A stretch of DNA of 64,000 bases from a bacterium (GCA_018780265.1 JADMJV010000016.1:1-64000); one strand, 5' to 3'; shown: positions 16,120 to 25,482, numbered from the stretch's first letter. The notes: generated by a model not told the origin, from the letters alone. A program made the numbers and translations.

Positions 16120-17088
16120 CTATTCTGCCAGAGAGGCGCCGCAACAACCGCAAAAGCGAAAGTCCTGCGGAATCCCCTCGGCCTTACACTGCCCACAAGT
16201 TTGGGTCCAGGGACCCCACAAAAACTCGGGAGCCCCCCCTTGAGCGGCCGTCTCCCTCATCTCTCGGTAACGGGTGGGTCTCTTCTGAACAAAGGCCTGC
16301 ATCCCCTCATAGGGTTCTTGCGAGGTATAGTGCAGGGCCAGCCAGTCGCGACCGTGCCCGATGGTGGAATGCCAGGACAGGTCCTTCCAAAAATTGCATT
16401 GCTGCTTGGTATAGCGCAAACACTCTGGAAAACGTTCGACCAGCTTGCTGGCCATCTCGGCCACGCAGGAATCCAGTTCCGCCGCGGGCACCACCCGATT
16501 CACCAGGCCCCATTGCAAGGCCTGGTCGGCTTTAACGCGGTCACACAAAAACAACATTTCACGTGCCCGCCGGTCCCCGATGGTGATAGGCAACCACTGG
16601 GTGGCGCCTCCGCATGGAACACTTCCTACCTTGGGTCCCACCTGGAGTATCTCCACGTGTTCGGCGGCCACTGCCAGATCACAGGCCAGATTGAACTCGT
16701 TGCCCCCTCCCGCCACCACTCCGTTGAGTCGGGCGATAGCGGGCTTGCCCAGATTGCGCAGCAAATCCAGGCAACGCACAAACTCCCCCATCCACTTCCA
16801 ATAGTCGTGGGGTCGACGCGTATATCGGTCATAGTATTCGGCCACATCCCCGCCCGTGCAAAAAGCCTTCGATCCGGCCCCCGTCAGCACCAGAACGGCC
16901 ACGGAGTCATCCCAAGAGGCGTCCTCGAAAGCTGCACTTAGTTCACGCAGTGTCAGCGTGGAATAGGCATTATACACCTGTGGGCGATTGAAGGTGACGG
17001 TGGCGACCCAGTCCCTTTTCTCATACAGGATCTCTTGAAACTCGAAGTGACCAGGCTCTTTGCCCTGAAAATAGCTGTTTGATTTCAT
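16120..17088 (-). CDS. oah: 6-oxocyclohex-1-ene-1-carbonyl-CoA hydrolase (Oah/BamA family) with C-terminal zinc ribbon
   Basis: A 322-residue crotonase-fold ring hydrolase. The segments KAFCTGGDVAEYY, NGVVAGGGNEFNLACD and GPKVGSVPCGGATQWLP match the BamA/Oah/BzdY type rather than ordinary hydratases. It opens the ring of 6-oxocyclohexenoyl-CoA to 3-hydroxypimeloyl-CoA. The last 30 residues carry two CxxC pairs (CGQC...CGCC), a small zinc ribbon that I do not know from characterised Oah enzymes. The ATG at 17088 has a strong AGGAGG. The FNR-type box at 17144 serves it and the divergent had gene. Confidence 0.85.
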   Translation of the reverse strand: MKSNSYFQGKEPGHFEFQEILYEKRDWVATVTFNRPQVYNAYSTLTLRELSAAFEDASWDDSVAVLVLTGAGSKAFCTGGDVAEYYDRYTRRPHDYWKWMGEFVRCLDLLRNLGKPAIARLNGVVAGGGNEFNLACDLAVAAEHVEILQVGPKVGSVPCGGATQWLPITIGDRRAREMLFLCDRVKADQALQWGLVNRVVPAAELDSCVAEMASKLVERFPECLRYTKQQCNFWKDLSWHSTIGHGRDWLALHYTSQEPYEGMQAFVQKRPTRYREMRETAAQGGAPEFLWGPWTQTCGQCKAEGIPQDFRFCGCCGASLAE

Positions 17089-17113
17089 GCCAGCCTCCTA
17101 CTCGTACCTTGAG

Positions 17114-17185
17114 GCATTATTGCCTACTCTGACATCCGAGGAATTGACCTGCGTCAAATCTTCAAGACGCGCCATAGCGCATACT
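17114..17185. promoter_or_regulatory. Shared FNR/DNR-type box between oah and had
   Basis: The palindrome TTGACCTGCGTCAA (17144-17157) is centred in the divergent intergenic region. On the plus side CATACT (17180-17185) follows after 22 bp. On the minus side TAATGC (17114-17119) or AATAAT (17116-17121) follows after 22-24 bp. One box therefore appears to control both halves of the benzoyl-CoA pathway. Confidence 0.75.
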
Positions 17186-17217
17186 GGTCGAAATAGTTTT
17201 GGGCAAGGGGACTTTTC

Positions 17218-18261
17218 ATGGCAGTGCTTACAGATTCCATGCGTGCGGCAGTGTTCGGGGGGAGTTCCTCCGGCCTCCGAGTTGAGGATGTATCTCGACC
17301 GCATGCGGGCCGCGGGGAGGTTTTGGTGCGGGTGGCGGCCTGTGGCCTTTGCCATACCGATCTACACTACCTCGACCACGGGGTGCCAACCTTCAAAACG
17401 GCTCCCGTCATACTGGGGCACGAGTGCTCGGGCACGGTTGAAGAACTGGGTCCAGAAGTGGTGGGCGTGAATCCAGGACAACGAGTATTGTTGCCAGCCG
17501 TGTTCACCTGCGGCCAGTGTCACCAATGCCGTCGAGGTCGCGAGAACATCTGCGTGTCCATGAAGATGCTCGGCAATCACGTAAATGGCGCCTATGCGCA
17601 GTGGGTGGTGGCCCCGGCCCGCGAGTTAATGAACCTGACCGACGACCTGCCTCTGGAGGAAAGCTGTATCATCGCCGACGCCCTCACCACGCCCTATCAC
17701 GCGGTCGTCCGGCGCGGCGATGTACGCCCCGGGGATCGGGTTTTGGTGCTGGGTTGCGGCGGAGTCGGCCTGGGGGTGGTTCAGATGGCCCGGGCGGCCG
17801 GAGCCTACGTTGCTGCCGTGGACATTCAGGACGAAAAATTGGCCCTGGCTGAAAAACTTGGGGCTGTGGTTTGTCTCAACTCTCTCAAGGAGGATAACCT
17901 CTCCAAGGCGGTAGCCCGCCAACTGGGCGGAATGCCGCAGGTGTGTTTTGAAGCCATCGGCAACCCCGCAACGCTGACTCAGGCGATGGGAGCGGTAGAG
18001 GCCGGCGGGCGAGTCGTGGTGGTGGGCTACTGTGAACATGACGTCCCCATCAAGGCTTCCCGCATAATGTTTCGAGAACTGGAAGTGGTTGGGTCGCTGG
18101 GCTGCAGGCCGGTGGACTACCCCCGAGTCATCGAGATGGTGCGCCGAGGAACGATTCAACTCGCGCCTCTGGTCAGTCATCGCTTTCCCTTGGAATCGAT
18201 CCATGAGGGGTTAGAGATGCTTCGCCAGGGCAAGCTGATTCGGGGCATTGTTGTGCCGTGA
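17218..18261 (+). CDS. had: 6-hydroxycyclohex-1-ene-1-carbonyl-CoA dehydrogenase
   Basis: A 347-residue zinc alcohol dehydrogenase. GLCHTD and GHECSG give catalytic zinc ligands. CGQCHQCRRGRENIC gives the four structural zinc cysteines. VLGCGGVGLGVVQ is the NAD-binding turn. In the benzoyl-CoA pathway this enzyme oxidises the product of Dch to the 6-oxo compound hydrolysed by Oah. The gene starts the plus-strand operon had-bzdNOPQ, and its stop overlaps bzdN by 4 bp. Family membership is certain; the specific substrate comes from the context. Confidence 0.85.
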   Translation: MAVLTDSMRAAVFGGSSSGLRVEDVSRPHAGRGEVLVRVAACGLCHTDLHYLDHGVPTFKTAPVILGHECSGTVEELGPEVVGVNPGQRVLLPAVFTCGQCHQCRRGRENICVSMKMLGNHVNGAYAQWVVAPARELMNLTDDLPLEESCIIADALTTPYHAVVRRGDVRPGDRVLVLGCGGVGLGVVQMARAAGAYVAAVDIQDEKLALAEKLGAVVCLNSLKEDNLSKAVARQLGGMPQVCFEAIGNPATLTQAMGAVEAGGRVVVVGYCEHDVPIKASRIMFRELEVVGSLGCRPVDYPRVIEMVRRGTIQLAPLVSHRFPLESIHEGLEMLRQGKLIRGIVVP

Positions 18262-19409
18262 GCCAATGGAAGAATCTCCCCTTGTCCGACCTGCTAATAT
18301 GGGCTCGTGAGTTGGCGGAGGACCTAGAGTTTCCCACCGTGCATCAGTGGAAGGCGGGCGGAGGAAAAGTCCTGGGACACTTTCAGGTCTACTTCCCTGA
18401 AGAGATTGCCCATGCTGCCGGAATGCTGCCGGTGAAAGTGCGCGGGGCCCAGTTGGAGCCTCGTCAGGCTGGTTCTCGGTTCGGTTCCTACCTGTGTTCC
18501 ATTCTCAAGACGTCGCTCGAAGTGGCCATGACCGGGCGGTTGCCCCTGGACATGTTCGTCACCCACCCCATCTGTGACTCGGCACGTAACCTGGCGGGAA
18601 TTTTTGGGCGCAACCTGGCCTTTCCCTCCCAAATTCTTTATCTCCCTCAAAACGCCAATTCGGCCTTCGCCGCCGAATATCTCGCCGAAGAATATCACCG
18701 ACTGAGTGAAGATGTCAGCCGGATTTCGGGTCAGCCGATCAGCGACCAGGCCCTGCGCGACTCGATCCGTCTCTACAACCAGAGTCGTCGCTTGTTGCGC
18801 AGCCTCTACCAACTGAAGCGAGAGGAACCATGGCGACTGGCTGTGGACGAAGCCTATGTACTGGTGGCCTTGAGCGGCCTGCTGCCCCGCCGGGAGTATA
18901 TTGAGTTACTTGAATACGCCATGGATTTACTCGCGCAGCGGCAGGCCACCCGTCGTGACATGCTCCGGGTTGTCTGGGACGGGGGCTTTTGCGAGCAACC
19001 GCCCATCGATATGCTGAGAGTGGTGGCACGGAGCTGTTATGTAGTCGACGACGACCTGCTGATCGGGCAGCGCTATTTGTTGGAAGATGTGCCAGAGGAT
19101 GGCGACCCCTGGATGGCACTGGCCGAAAGCTACCTTCATCGCTCCAACTGGTGCGCGGTTCAACACGACCTGCGCAAGCCGAAAGAAGCCATGCTACTGG
19201 ACCGCATCCGCAAGTCGGGCGCCCAGGCGGCCATCATCACCGCTGCCAAGATGTGTGAGCCTGGCCTGGACGAACAGGTGGCTTATTCCAAGGCGCTAGA
19301 CGAAGCCGGTATCGCTTACTTCATCAGTGAATTCGAAGAACAGATGAGCGGTTTCGAAGGTTTGCAGATCCAACTAGAAACTTTTGCAGAAAACCTGCTA
19401 TTCGATTGA
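18258..19409 (+). CDS. bzdN: Benzoyl-CoA reductase subunit (BzdN/BcrC type)
   Basis: A 383-residue HgdB-family subunit. Conserved cysteines lie in GSYLCSILK, THPICDSARN and AAKMCEPGLDEQ. The last two regions contribute to the [4Fe-4S] cluster and active-site region in this family. The C terminus FEGLQIQLETFAENLLF is typical of BcrC/BzdN. With the next gene it forms the catalytic half of the ATP-dependent class I enzyme, which reduces the aromatic ring of benzoyl-CoA to the 1,5-diene. The GTG start overlaps the had stop (GTGA). Confidence 0.85.
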   Translation: MSQWKNLPLSDLLIWARELAEDLEFPTVHQWKAGGGKVLGHFQVYFPEEIAHAAGMLPVKVRGAQLEPRQAGSRFGSYLCSILKTSLEVAMTGRLPLDMFVTHPICDSARNLAGIFGRNLAFPSQILYLPQNANSAFAAEYLAEEYHRLSEDVSRISGQPISDQALRDSIRLYNQSRRLLRSLYQLKREEPWRLAVDEAYVLVALSGLLPRREYIELLEYAMDLLAQRQATRRDMLRVVWDGGFCEQPPIDMLRVVARSCYVVDDDLLIGQRYLLEDVPEDGDPWMALAESYLHRSNWCAVQHDLRKPKEAMLLDRIRKSGAQAAIITAAKMCEPGLDEQVAYSKALDEAGIAYFISEFEEQMSGFEGLQIQLETFAENLLFD

Positions 19410-19425
19410 GCCTGGGAGGAATTCA

Positions 19426-20706
19426 ATGACCTCAACCCTGGTAGGACGCGCCAACGAAGAAGCGGCCCGATTGTTTCGCGACTGGTTTTCCCACCTGAAC
19501 GAAATGGCCGAAAAAGGACACAAGACGGCCTACGTATTCGTCATGGGCAGCATGTGCGAAGTGCTACGTAGCTTTGACATTGTGCCCGTCTTTCCAGAAA
19601 TCAACTCCCTGCAGACGGCGGTCAAGAAAGTCTCCCACGATTTTCTGGCTCGGGCCGAAGACTATGGATTCTCCCCGGATGTCTGTGGCTATGTGAAAGC
19701 CGACGTAGCCGTGCAACTCAATCAGGGAATCCACCCGTTGGGGCGTATTCCCAGGCCCTCACTCGCCATCGCCACCAACGCCTGCAACACCTACATTAAG
19801 TGGGCAGAATTTTGGGAAAGGCTTCACCACACCAAAGTCTTCACGCTGGATATCCCTGGGTCACGATCCGGCTGGAGCCATGAGCGTCCGGGCGAGAAAG
19901 GATTTGACCGCGACCGGCGTTACGTGGAACACCAGATAGGCGAATTGATCTCCGCCTGCGAAGAGATCACCGGACGGCCTTTCGATATCGACCGACTACG
20001 TCAGACGCTAGACTACACCAATCAGATGAGCCAGGCCTGGCATGACATCCTGCTCATGAATCGCAAGCGGCCGGCCCCCTTTAACTCGCTCACGGAAGGA
20101 ACCGTCTACCTGGGCGTATTGAACGCGCTGCGAGGCACACCGGAAGGAGCCCGCTACATGCAAGAACTGCGGGAAGAGATCGCCTATCGTGCTGACCACA
20201 ATCTGGGCCCACCGCATCAGGAAAAATACCGACTGATGTTCCTGGGTGTGCCCTGCTACCCCATCTTTCGACGTTTTTACGAATTCTTCTCCCAATGGGG
20301 GGGCTGTTTTGTGACCTCTACCTACCTGTGGTTTGCCTCGGGAGGGCTGCAACAAGCTTATCAGTATGACTTGAACCGCCCCCTCGAAAGCCTGGCCGAG
20401 GGGACCCTGGTCAGCGTTCGCAGTGCGATGGACAGCATGTTCTTCCAGGACGACCAGATATTGAAACTGATCGACGAATTTGCCCTGGAAGGCATCGTCT
20501 TTCACCCCATCAAAAGCTGTCGAACCGTGTCCACCGGCCTGGCTGACGTTCGGCAGACGGTTTTGGAAAAGAGCCCGATTGCCTCCCTGTTCATAGAATC
20601 TGACATGATGGACCGGCGCGTGGTTTCCGAAGCCCAGCTAAAGAATCGTATCGACGCCTTCTTCGAAGGCATGGCGGCCCGGCGGGTTCGCGAAGGGAGG
20701 CAATAA
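19426..20706 (+). CDS. bzdO: Benzoyl-CoA reductase subunit (BzdO/BcrB type)
   Basis: A 426-residue protein of the same HgdB family. [19 protein letters not shown] near residue 38 and [15 protein letters not shown] near 120 hold cluster-binding cysteines. The segment after that contains [11 protein letters not shown] chose the ATG at 19426, 17 nt after the bzdN stop, because GGGAGGAATTC sits just before it; an upstream in-frame codon at 19384 would overlap bzdN. It pairs with BzdN as the ring-reducing component, and its stop overlaps the next ATG by one base. Confidence 0.85.
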   Translation: MTSTLVGRANEEAARLFRDWFSHLNEMAEKGHKTAYVFVMGSMCEVLRSFDIVPVFPEINSLQTAVKKVSHDFLARAEDYGFSPDVCGYVKADVAVQLNQGIHPLGRIPRPSLAIATNACNTYIKWAEFWERLHHTKVFTLDIPGSRSGWSHERPGEKGFDRDRRYVEHQIGELISACEEITGRPFDIDRLRQTLDYTNQMSQAWHDILLMNRKRPAPFNSLTEGTVYLGVLNALRGTPEGARYMQELREEIAYRADHNLGPPHQEKYRLMFLGVPCYPIFRRFYEFFSQWGGCFVTSTYLWFASGGLQQAYQYDLNRPLESLAEGTLVSVRSAMDSMFFQDDQILKLIDEFALEGIVFHPIKSCRTVSTGLADVRQTVLEKSPIASLFIESDMMDRRVVSEAQLKNRIDAFFEGMAARRVREGRQ

Positions 20707-21503
20707 TGCCCTATGCTGCGGGCGTAGATGTTGGATCCACCCAGACCAAGGCTGTGATCGTCGATGGAGAGGGACGCATTGTCAGCCGGGCCCTGAAGGA
20801 TACCGGCGCCAATGTGGTGACGGCAGCCGAAAAAGCCTACAATGCTGCTCTTCAGGCCAGCGGGATCCGTGAAGAAGAAGTGCTCTACGTGATCGGCACA
20901 GGCTACGGTCGCTACAAAGTCACCTTTGGCGACAGCCAGGTGACGGAAATCAGTTGCCACGCGCGCGGGGCCGTCAACATGTTTCCCAAAACCCGCACCG
21001 TCATCGACATGGGAGGCCAGGATACCAAGGCCATTCGCATTCACGAAAACGGGGAGGTCCAGGATTTCTGTATGAATGATAAGTGCGCGGCCGGCACGGG
21101 GCGATTTTTGCAAGCGGCCTCCTTCGCCTTGGAAATCCCCCTTGACGAACTGGGCGCGACCGCCATGCGAGCCACCCGGCCCGTTCAAATCACCACCACC
21201 TGCACGGTTTTCGCCGAAAGCGAAGTCCTCTCGTGGCTGGAGCGGGGCAAGAAAATCGAGGACATCTTGATGGGTGTGCATCGTTCTATCGGAACGCGCT
21301 CGGTCAGTCTGGCTCGCCGAGTCGGAATCATGTCAGAAGTGACCTTCACCGGGGGCGTGACCAGAAATCAGGCCATGGTCGACGTTCTCGCCGAGCTGTG
21401 TGGGTGTCCCATCAATGTCTCGGAAGACTCGCACTACATGGGTGCTTTGGGGGCAAGTCTCTTTGCGCTGGACCGACTGCAAGCCAATCAAGGTGCGTCA
21501 TGA
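20706..21503 (+). CDS. bzdP: Benzoyl-CoA reductase activating ATPase subunit (BzdP type)
   Basis: A 265-residue ASKHA-fold ATPase of the BadF/HgdC family. [11 protein letters not shown] (phosphate 1), [10 protein letters not shown] (phosphate 2), [12 protein letters not shown] (with an Fe-S bridging cysteine), [10 protein letters not shown] and FTGGVTRN (adenosine) are all present. It uses ATP hydrolysis to push electrons from ferredoxin into BzdNO. Both ATPase subunits are short here (265 and 268 residues). That matches the Azoarcus Bzd type rather than the Thauera type, where BcrA is about 440 residues. Confidence 0.85.
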   Translation: MPYAAGVDVGSTQTKAVIVDGEGRIVSRALKDTGANVVTAAEKAYNAALQASGIREEEVLYVIGTGYGRYKVTFGDSQVTEISCHARGAVNMFPKTRTVIDMGGQDTKAIRIHENGEVQDFCMNDKCAAGTGRFLQAASFALEIPLDELGATAMRATRPVQITTTCTVFAESEVLSWLERGKKIEDILMGVHRSIGTRSVSLARRVGIMSEVTFTGGVTRNQAMVDVLAELCGCPINVSEDSHYMGALGASLFALDRLQANQGAS

Positions 21504-22306
21504 GATACGCGGCCGGAATTGACCAGGGTTCGACTTATACCAAAGTAGTCTTACTCGACCAGGACCTGCGACTGCGGGGAAAGGCGCTTCAGCGCACCGG
21601 ATTTCGCCTGGCCGAAGCCGCCGAATCCGCCTTTGCTGAAGCGCTACAAGCAGCGGGCCTGCGCCGCGACCAGATTGGTTATGTGGTGTCGACTGGCTAC
21701 GGTCGACACCAGGTCCCTTTTCGAGACACTCAGGTGACCGACCTGACTGCCCACGCCCGGGGAGCCAGTTTCTTCTTTCCTGGGACACGCACCGTCCTCG
21801 ACGTGGGAGGTCAAACCATGAAGGTGTCGAGGCTCGACGAGACAGGAAAGGTGCTCTCTTTTCGCCTCAACGACAAGTGCGCGGCCGGAACTGGCACCTT
21901 TTTGGAAAAGACCGCCCGCTATATGGGCTACCCCGTCGAAGAGATCGGGGCCCTGGCGGACACTTCCAAAGAAGGCGCCACGATATCTGGCGTCTGCGCC
22001 GTCTTCGCCGAATCCGAAGTCATCAACCAACTGTCCAACGGCTGCGCCCCGGCCGACATCATGTACGGGGCTATCCGCTCGCTGGTAGAGCGCACCATGC
22101 AGCTACTCAAGCGCGTGCGAGGTGAGCCCGAGTATACGCTGGTGGGTGGAATCACGCGCTTTGAGAGCTTCTCCCGGGTGGTCCGCGAAACACTGGGCCC
22201 CCAGGTGCAGGTGCCGCCCGTAGACTTGGTTCAATACAATGGCGCTTTTGGAGCCGCGCGCCTGGGTTTGCGAAGACTGGAGAAACTCTCGCTGGCCACT
22301 TCATGA
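21500..22306 (+). CDS. bzdQ: Benzoyl-CoA reductase activating ATPase subunit (BzdQ type)
   Basis: A 268-residue second ASKHA ATPase, paralogous to the previous one. [33 protein letters not shown] and VGGITRFE mark the same nucleotide-binding and Fe-S positions, but the phosphate-2 motif differs (QTMK rather than QDTK). The ATG overlaps the bzdP stop (ATGA). The two form the activator dimer with a [4Fe-4S] cluster between them. Confidence 0.85.
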   Translation: MRYAAGIDQGSTYTKVVLLDQDLRLRGKALQRTGFRLAEAAESAFAEALQAAGLRRDQIGYVVSTGYGRHQVPFRDTQVTDLTAHARGASFFFPGTRTVLDVGGQTMKVSRLDETGKVLSFRLNDKCAAGTGTFLEKTARYMGYPVEEIGALADTSKEGATISGVCAVFAESEVINQLSNGCAPADIMYGAIRSLVERTMQLLKRVRGEPEYTLVGGITRFESFSRVVRETLGPQVQVPPVDLVQYNGAFGAARLGLRRLEKLSLATS

Positions 22307-22512
22307 GCGACTGGGAGCGCCGCTTCATGGTCGGTCCTCCCCGCCTCCAAGAAGTAGTGGATCTGTATGAGTCGATGGGCTTGGAGGTAAAGCTGGAAGC
22401 CGTGCTGGCCACAGACCTTCCGGCTGGCTGCCATGACTGTCGGGCGGCCATGGCCCTGTTTCGGGTAGTCTATACCCGACCGGGGCCGGCCCAACAGGCC
22501 CACACCACCTGA
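22303..22512 (+). CDS. Small CxxC protein at the end of the benzoyl-CoA reductase operon
   Basis: A 69-residue protein whose ATG overlaps the bzdQ stop (ATGA), so it is almost certainly translated. It reads RLQEVVDLYESMGLEVKLE, then a CHDC pair (residues 43-46) and FRVVYTRPG. The layout (helix, strand, CxxC, terminal strand) suggests a small metal-binding or redox adaptor. I recall similar orphan small proteins but no established function. A link to assembly of the Fe-S reductase is only inferred from position. The FNR-type box at 22509 overlaps its 3' end. Confidence 0.65.
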   Translation: MSDWERRFMVGPPRLQEVVDLYESMGLEVKLEAVLATDLPAGCHDCRAAMALFRVVYTRPGPAQQAHTT

Positions 22513-22551
22513 CACAAATCAAGGCGATACCTCTGCCACACAGGCTATGCT
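22509..22551 (+). promoter_or_regulatory. FNR/DNR-type promoter of the acyl-CoA dehydrogenase gene
   Basis: CTGACACAAATCAA (22509-22522, one mismatch in the first position) is followed after 23 bp by TATGCT (22546-22551). The leader is about 23 nt and contains GGGAGG at 22568. Confidence 0.7.
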
Positions 22552-22579
22552 GACTGCCTAAGACCACGGGAGGACCTGT

Positions 22580-24253
22580 ATGCCGTTGACTAGCCCGGAC
22601 CAGACCGTTCGCAATCTGCCCAAGGCCGAGAATCGCTTTCACGACGACCCCACGCTGCTCAGACTGCTCACCGACCACCTCAGCCCTTCTGCCATGCAGT
22701 GGGCGCGGCCCGTGCTAGAGCGGATGGGTCGCGCCTCGGCCGAAGAACTTGACGAGTGGGCTACCCTGGCGGACAAGAACCCTCCGCGCCTGGAAACACG
22801 AGACCGTTTGGGTCAAAGGGTGGACCACCTCGACTTTCACCCCGCCTACCGCAAGCTACAGCAATTTGCTTACGGAGAAGGAATCGTGAGCCACTACTAC
22901 GATCCTGACGTGCGCAAGCAGCTTGGGGCGGGACTGGAGATGGTCAAATTTGCTCAAGGCTATCTTTTTGCGCAAGCCGAGCAAGGTCTATACTGCCCGA
23001 TCTGCATGACCGATGGAACCGCCTACCTGATCGAGAAATACGGAACGACCGACCAAAAAGAGCGATTCTTGCCCCATCTGGCCAGCGCCACCCTGGAGAA
23101 CCTCTGGGAGGGTGGCATGTTCTTGACCGAAAAAGCCGGCGGATCCGACGTGGGAGCCATTGAGACGGTAGCCAGGCCCACCGACGGCGAACTTCACCGA
23201 CTCTATGGCGAGAAATGGTTCTGTAGCAATGCCTCTGCCGAACTGGTCATGGTGCTGGCCCGAACCGAACGCGGTCCGACTGGCACTGCCGGCCTGGGCC
23301 TATTTGCTATGCGGCGCCATCAGAACAACGGCCAGCTCAACCACCTCCATCTGGAACGCCTGAAAAACAAGCTGGGAACCCGCTCTATGCCCACCGGGGA
23401 GATCCTCCTCAAGGGTTCGCTGGCCGAGCCTGTTGGTAGTCTGTCCAAAGGATTCGTCCAGATGACCGACATGCTCAACCTCTCCAGGCTTTACAACGCC
23501 ACAGCCTCGCTGGCCATTATGCGTCGGGTCATCAGTGAGTGCCTGGGATACGCCCGCGCTCGCCACACTTTTGGTCGCTCTCTGTGGACCTATCCCATGG
23601 TTCGACAAACCCTGGTGGACCTGACGGTGGACCTGGAAGCCTCCTTACAATTGCTCTTCCATCTATATCGCTGCCGGGGCCTGAGCCATCTACAATCGGC
23701 CAGTGAAGAGGAGATGCAGCACCTGCGAATGTTCGTACCTCTGGCAAAGCTGAGCACCGGGCGTCTGGCTGTCAAGGCCGCCTCCGAGGGAGTGGAACTC
23801 CACGGCGGCAATGGTTACGTCGAAGACTGGCCCATGGCCAGACTGCTCCGAGACGCCCAGGTGTTGCCCATCTGGGAAGGGACCACTAACATTCTGGCTC
23901 TTGACACCTTGCGTTCCATCCGCAAAGAGGGTTGCGAGGTGGCCCTATTTGCCTTTCTGGACCGACATGACCAGGACCCGCGGCTAAAGCATGCCGCCAG
24001 GCACCTGCGCGACGACCTCCGCTACCTGCTCAAAGACCCGTCCCATCCGTTCACTCTGCGCTGGTGCTGGCAGGCAGTGCGCCTTTTTCAGGCCGGGCTA
24101 CTCATCCAGGCCGCCCAGGACGAGCGCGGCCAATTGCTGGCCGAGCAATACCTGGCCCGTTACTTCGGCTCGGACCGAGACGATTTACGTCCTTCATATA
24201 TCGAACACGCCCAGAAACACTTCGCCCTCCTGATCGGTCGTGACACAGCCTAA
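22580..24253 (+). CDS. Acyl-CoA dehydrogenase with long C-terminal extension
   Basis: A 557-residue flavoprotein. MTEKAGGSDVGA-type text (FLTEKAGGSDVG near residue 190) and WFCSNASAEL mark the FAD/substrate core. The catalytic-base loop is PIWEGTTNILALD near residue 435. About 110 helical residues follow, as in the longer AidB-like group. It has its own FNR-type promoter directly after the bzd operon, so it likely oxidises an acyl-CoA formed after ring opening (pimeloyl- or glutaryl-CoA). Substrate is inferred only from position. Confidence 0.8.
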   Translation: MPLTSPDQTVRNLPKAENRFHDDPTLLRLLTDHLSPSAMQWARPVLERMGRASAEELDEWATLADKNPPRLETRDRLGQRVDHLDFHPAYRKLQQFAYGEGIVSHYYDPDVRKQLGAGLEMVKFAQGYLFAQAEQGLYCPICMTDGTAYLIEKYGTTDQKERFLPHLASATLENLWEGGMFLTEKAGGSDVGAIETVARPTDGELHRLYGEKWFCSNASAELVMVLARTERGPTGTAGLGLFAMRRHQNNGQLNHLHLERLKNKLGTRSMPTGEILLKGSLAEPVGSLSKGFVQMTDMLNLSRLYNATASLAIMRRVISECLGYARARHTFGRSLWTYPMVRQTLVDLTVDLEASLQLLFHLYRCRGLSHLQSASEEEMQHLRMFVPLAKLSTGRLAVKAASEGVELHGGNGYVEDWPMARLLRDAQVLPIWEGTTNILALDTLRSIRKEGCEVALFAFLDRHDQDPRLKHAARHLRDDLRYLLKDPSHPFTLRWCWQAVRLFQAGLLIQAAQDERGQLLAEQYLARYFGSDRDDLRPSYIEHAQKHFALLIGRDTA

Positions 24254-24254
24254 T

Positions 24255-24295
24255 TTGACAGGGATCAATGCCAACCAGGCGAGTCCCGTGATACC
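24255..24295 (+). promoter_or_regulatory. FNR/DNR-type promoter of the 24317 gene
   Basis: TTGACAGGGATCAA (24255-24268) begins 2 bp after the acyl-CoA dehydrogenase stop. GATACC (24290-24295) follows after 21 bp. AGGAGG at 24304-24309 precedes the ATG at 24317. Confidence 0.7.
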
Positions 24296-24316
24296 AGTAC
24301 AATAGGAGGGTCTGAA

Positions 24317-25036
24317 ATGATAGCTACCAACGAAACCGTGCACCTATATAGGAACTGGCTGTTTGACCGAGGCAGCGGAGCGATTGTGGGCATTCAGGCC
24401 CTGGAACAGGGTGCGCTGCCTGCCGACCACTGGCGATTGATCAAGGACCTGCGTGGGCGCGTAGTGCGAATCGAAGAACATCGGGCCGACCTGGATACTC
24501 CGGCAGTAAAGCAACTCCACTATGAATCTGACCAGTCCAGGCAGGTTGTCGAAGCTCGTGACTACAATCCAGACGGCTCTCTCAGGCTGGTTCACCGTTA
24601 CCTCTACGACCCGACAGGCCGTGTGATCGACCGCCTGGAATTTGACGGTCAAATGCAGTCTCGCGGCCATGTGGTGTCCGTATGGGACGAACAGGGAAGA
24701 GAAGTCGAGGAAGTCGTCTACGACAACTTCGGACGCCTTCAAGGCAGGCACCAGTATGGCTATGACGCCAGGGGATGCCTGGTGCTCGAGAAAATTTTCT
24801 CTCCCAACGGTATCCTGGACGGTATCCGCACACTGGCCTACGACGAATCGAAGAGGGTTATTGAAAAGTGCTGGCACGACCGTCAAGGCCAGTTGAAGTC
24901 GAAATACTGCCATGAGTACAGTCCTGACGACCAAATTTGTCGCACAAAACTCTTCAACAACGAGGGGGCACTTGTGTCTGAACTTATCGCACCGGACCAG
25001 CCAGAAACCGACAGAATGTGTCGTCCGGATGTCTAA
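24317..25036 (+). CDS. RHS/YD-repeat-like protein of unknown function
   Basis: A 239-residue protein without signal peptide or membrane segment. From residue about 55 it consists of about seven 20-residue units of the type 'Y-D-x-x-G-R-x-x-x', for example YDPTGRVIDRLEFDG, WDEQGREVEEVVYDNFGRLQ and YDARGCLVLEK. These resemble YD/RHS beta-strand repeats but without the usual large exported shell or toxin tip. Its FNR-type promoter places it with the anaerobic genes. I cannot name a function. Confidence 0.65.
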   Translation: MIATNETVHLYRNWLFDRGSGAIVGIQALEQGALPADHWRLIKDLRGRVVRIEEHRADLDTPAVKQLHYESDQSRQVVEARDYNPDGSLRLVHRYLYDPTGRVIDRLEFDGQMQSRGHVVSVWDEQGREVEEVVYDNFGRLQGRHQYGYDARGCLVLEKIFSPNGILDGIRTLAYDESKRVIEKCWHDRQGQLKSKYCHEYSPDDQICRTKLFNNEGALVSELIAPDQPETDRMCRPDV

Positions 25037-25251
25037 GGTGTCATAGGCTGAAATCATAAAGTGAACCGGTGGGAAGGCCGGCGCGTTGAAGAGCACCCTC
25101 GTCGTCATCGGCAAACGGCCTGGGCTGCCTCTTCGGGCGGTTGCGATAAACCATTGGCAGGCTCCACAAGCCCGAGTAGAAAAAAAAGGGGCGTTCGGGG
25201 CTCAAAGAGAAAATGACCTGATTATGTGACCATGTATCAAGGAGACTCAGG

Positions 25252-25482
25252 GTGGAGAAGTTCATTTCCAAGTCCCAATTCAAAGCCCGCGCGCTGGAAT
25301 ACTTTCGGATGGTTCAGGCTGGCGATACCGTAGTGGTAACCGATCGCGGCAAGCCGGTAGCAAGGGTCTTGCCCTTTCTGGAGTCCGCGGCTCAGACCTT
25401 GGAGCAATTGCGAGGCTCGGTGCTCCGCTACAGCGACCCGATGGAGCCCGTTGGGCAAGAAGAGTGGGATTTGCTGCCCTGA
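25252..25482 (+). CDS. Antitoxin of the Phd/YefM type
   Basis: A 76-residue protein: FISKSQFKARALEYFRMV followed by DTVVVTDRGKPVARVLPF is the N-terminal DNA-binding half of Phd/YefM antitoxins, and the C-terminal tail probably wraps the toxin. The start is GTG after a GGAGACTCAGG stretch. It overlaps the PIN-domain gene by 19 bp, the standard antitoxin-first order. These operons are usually autorepressed by the pair. Confidence 0.8.
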   Translation: MEKFISKSQFKARALEYFRMVQAGDTVVVTDRGKPVARVLPFLESAAQTLEQLRGSVLRYSDPMEPVGQEEWDLLP

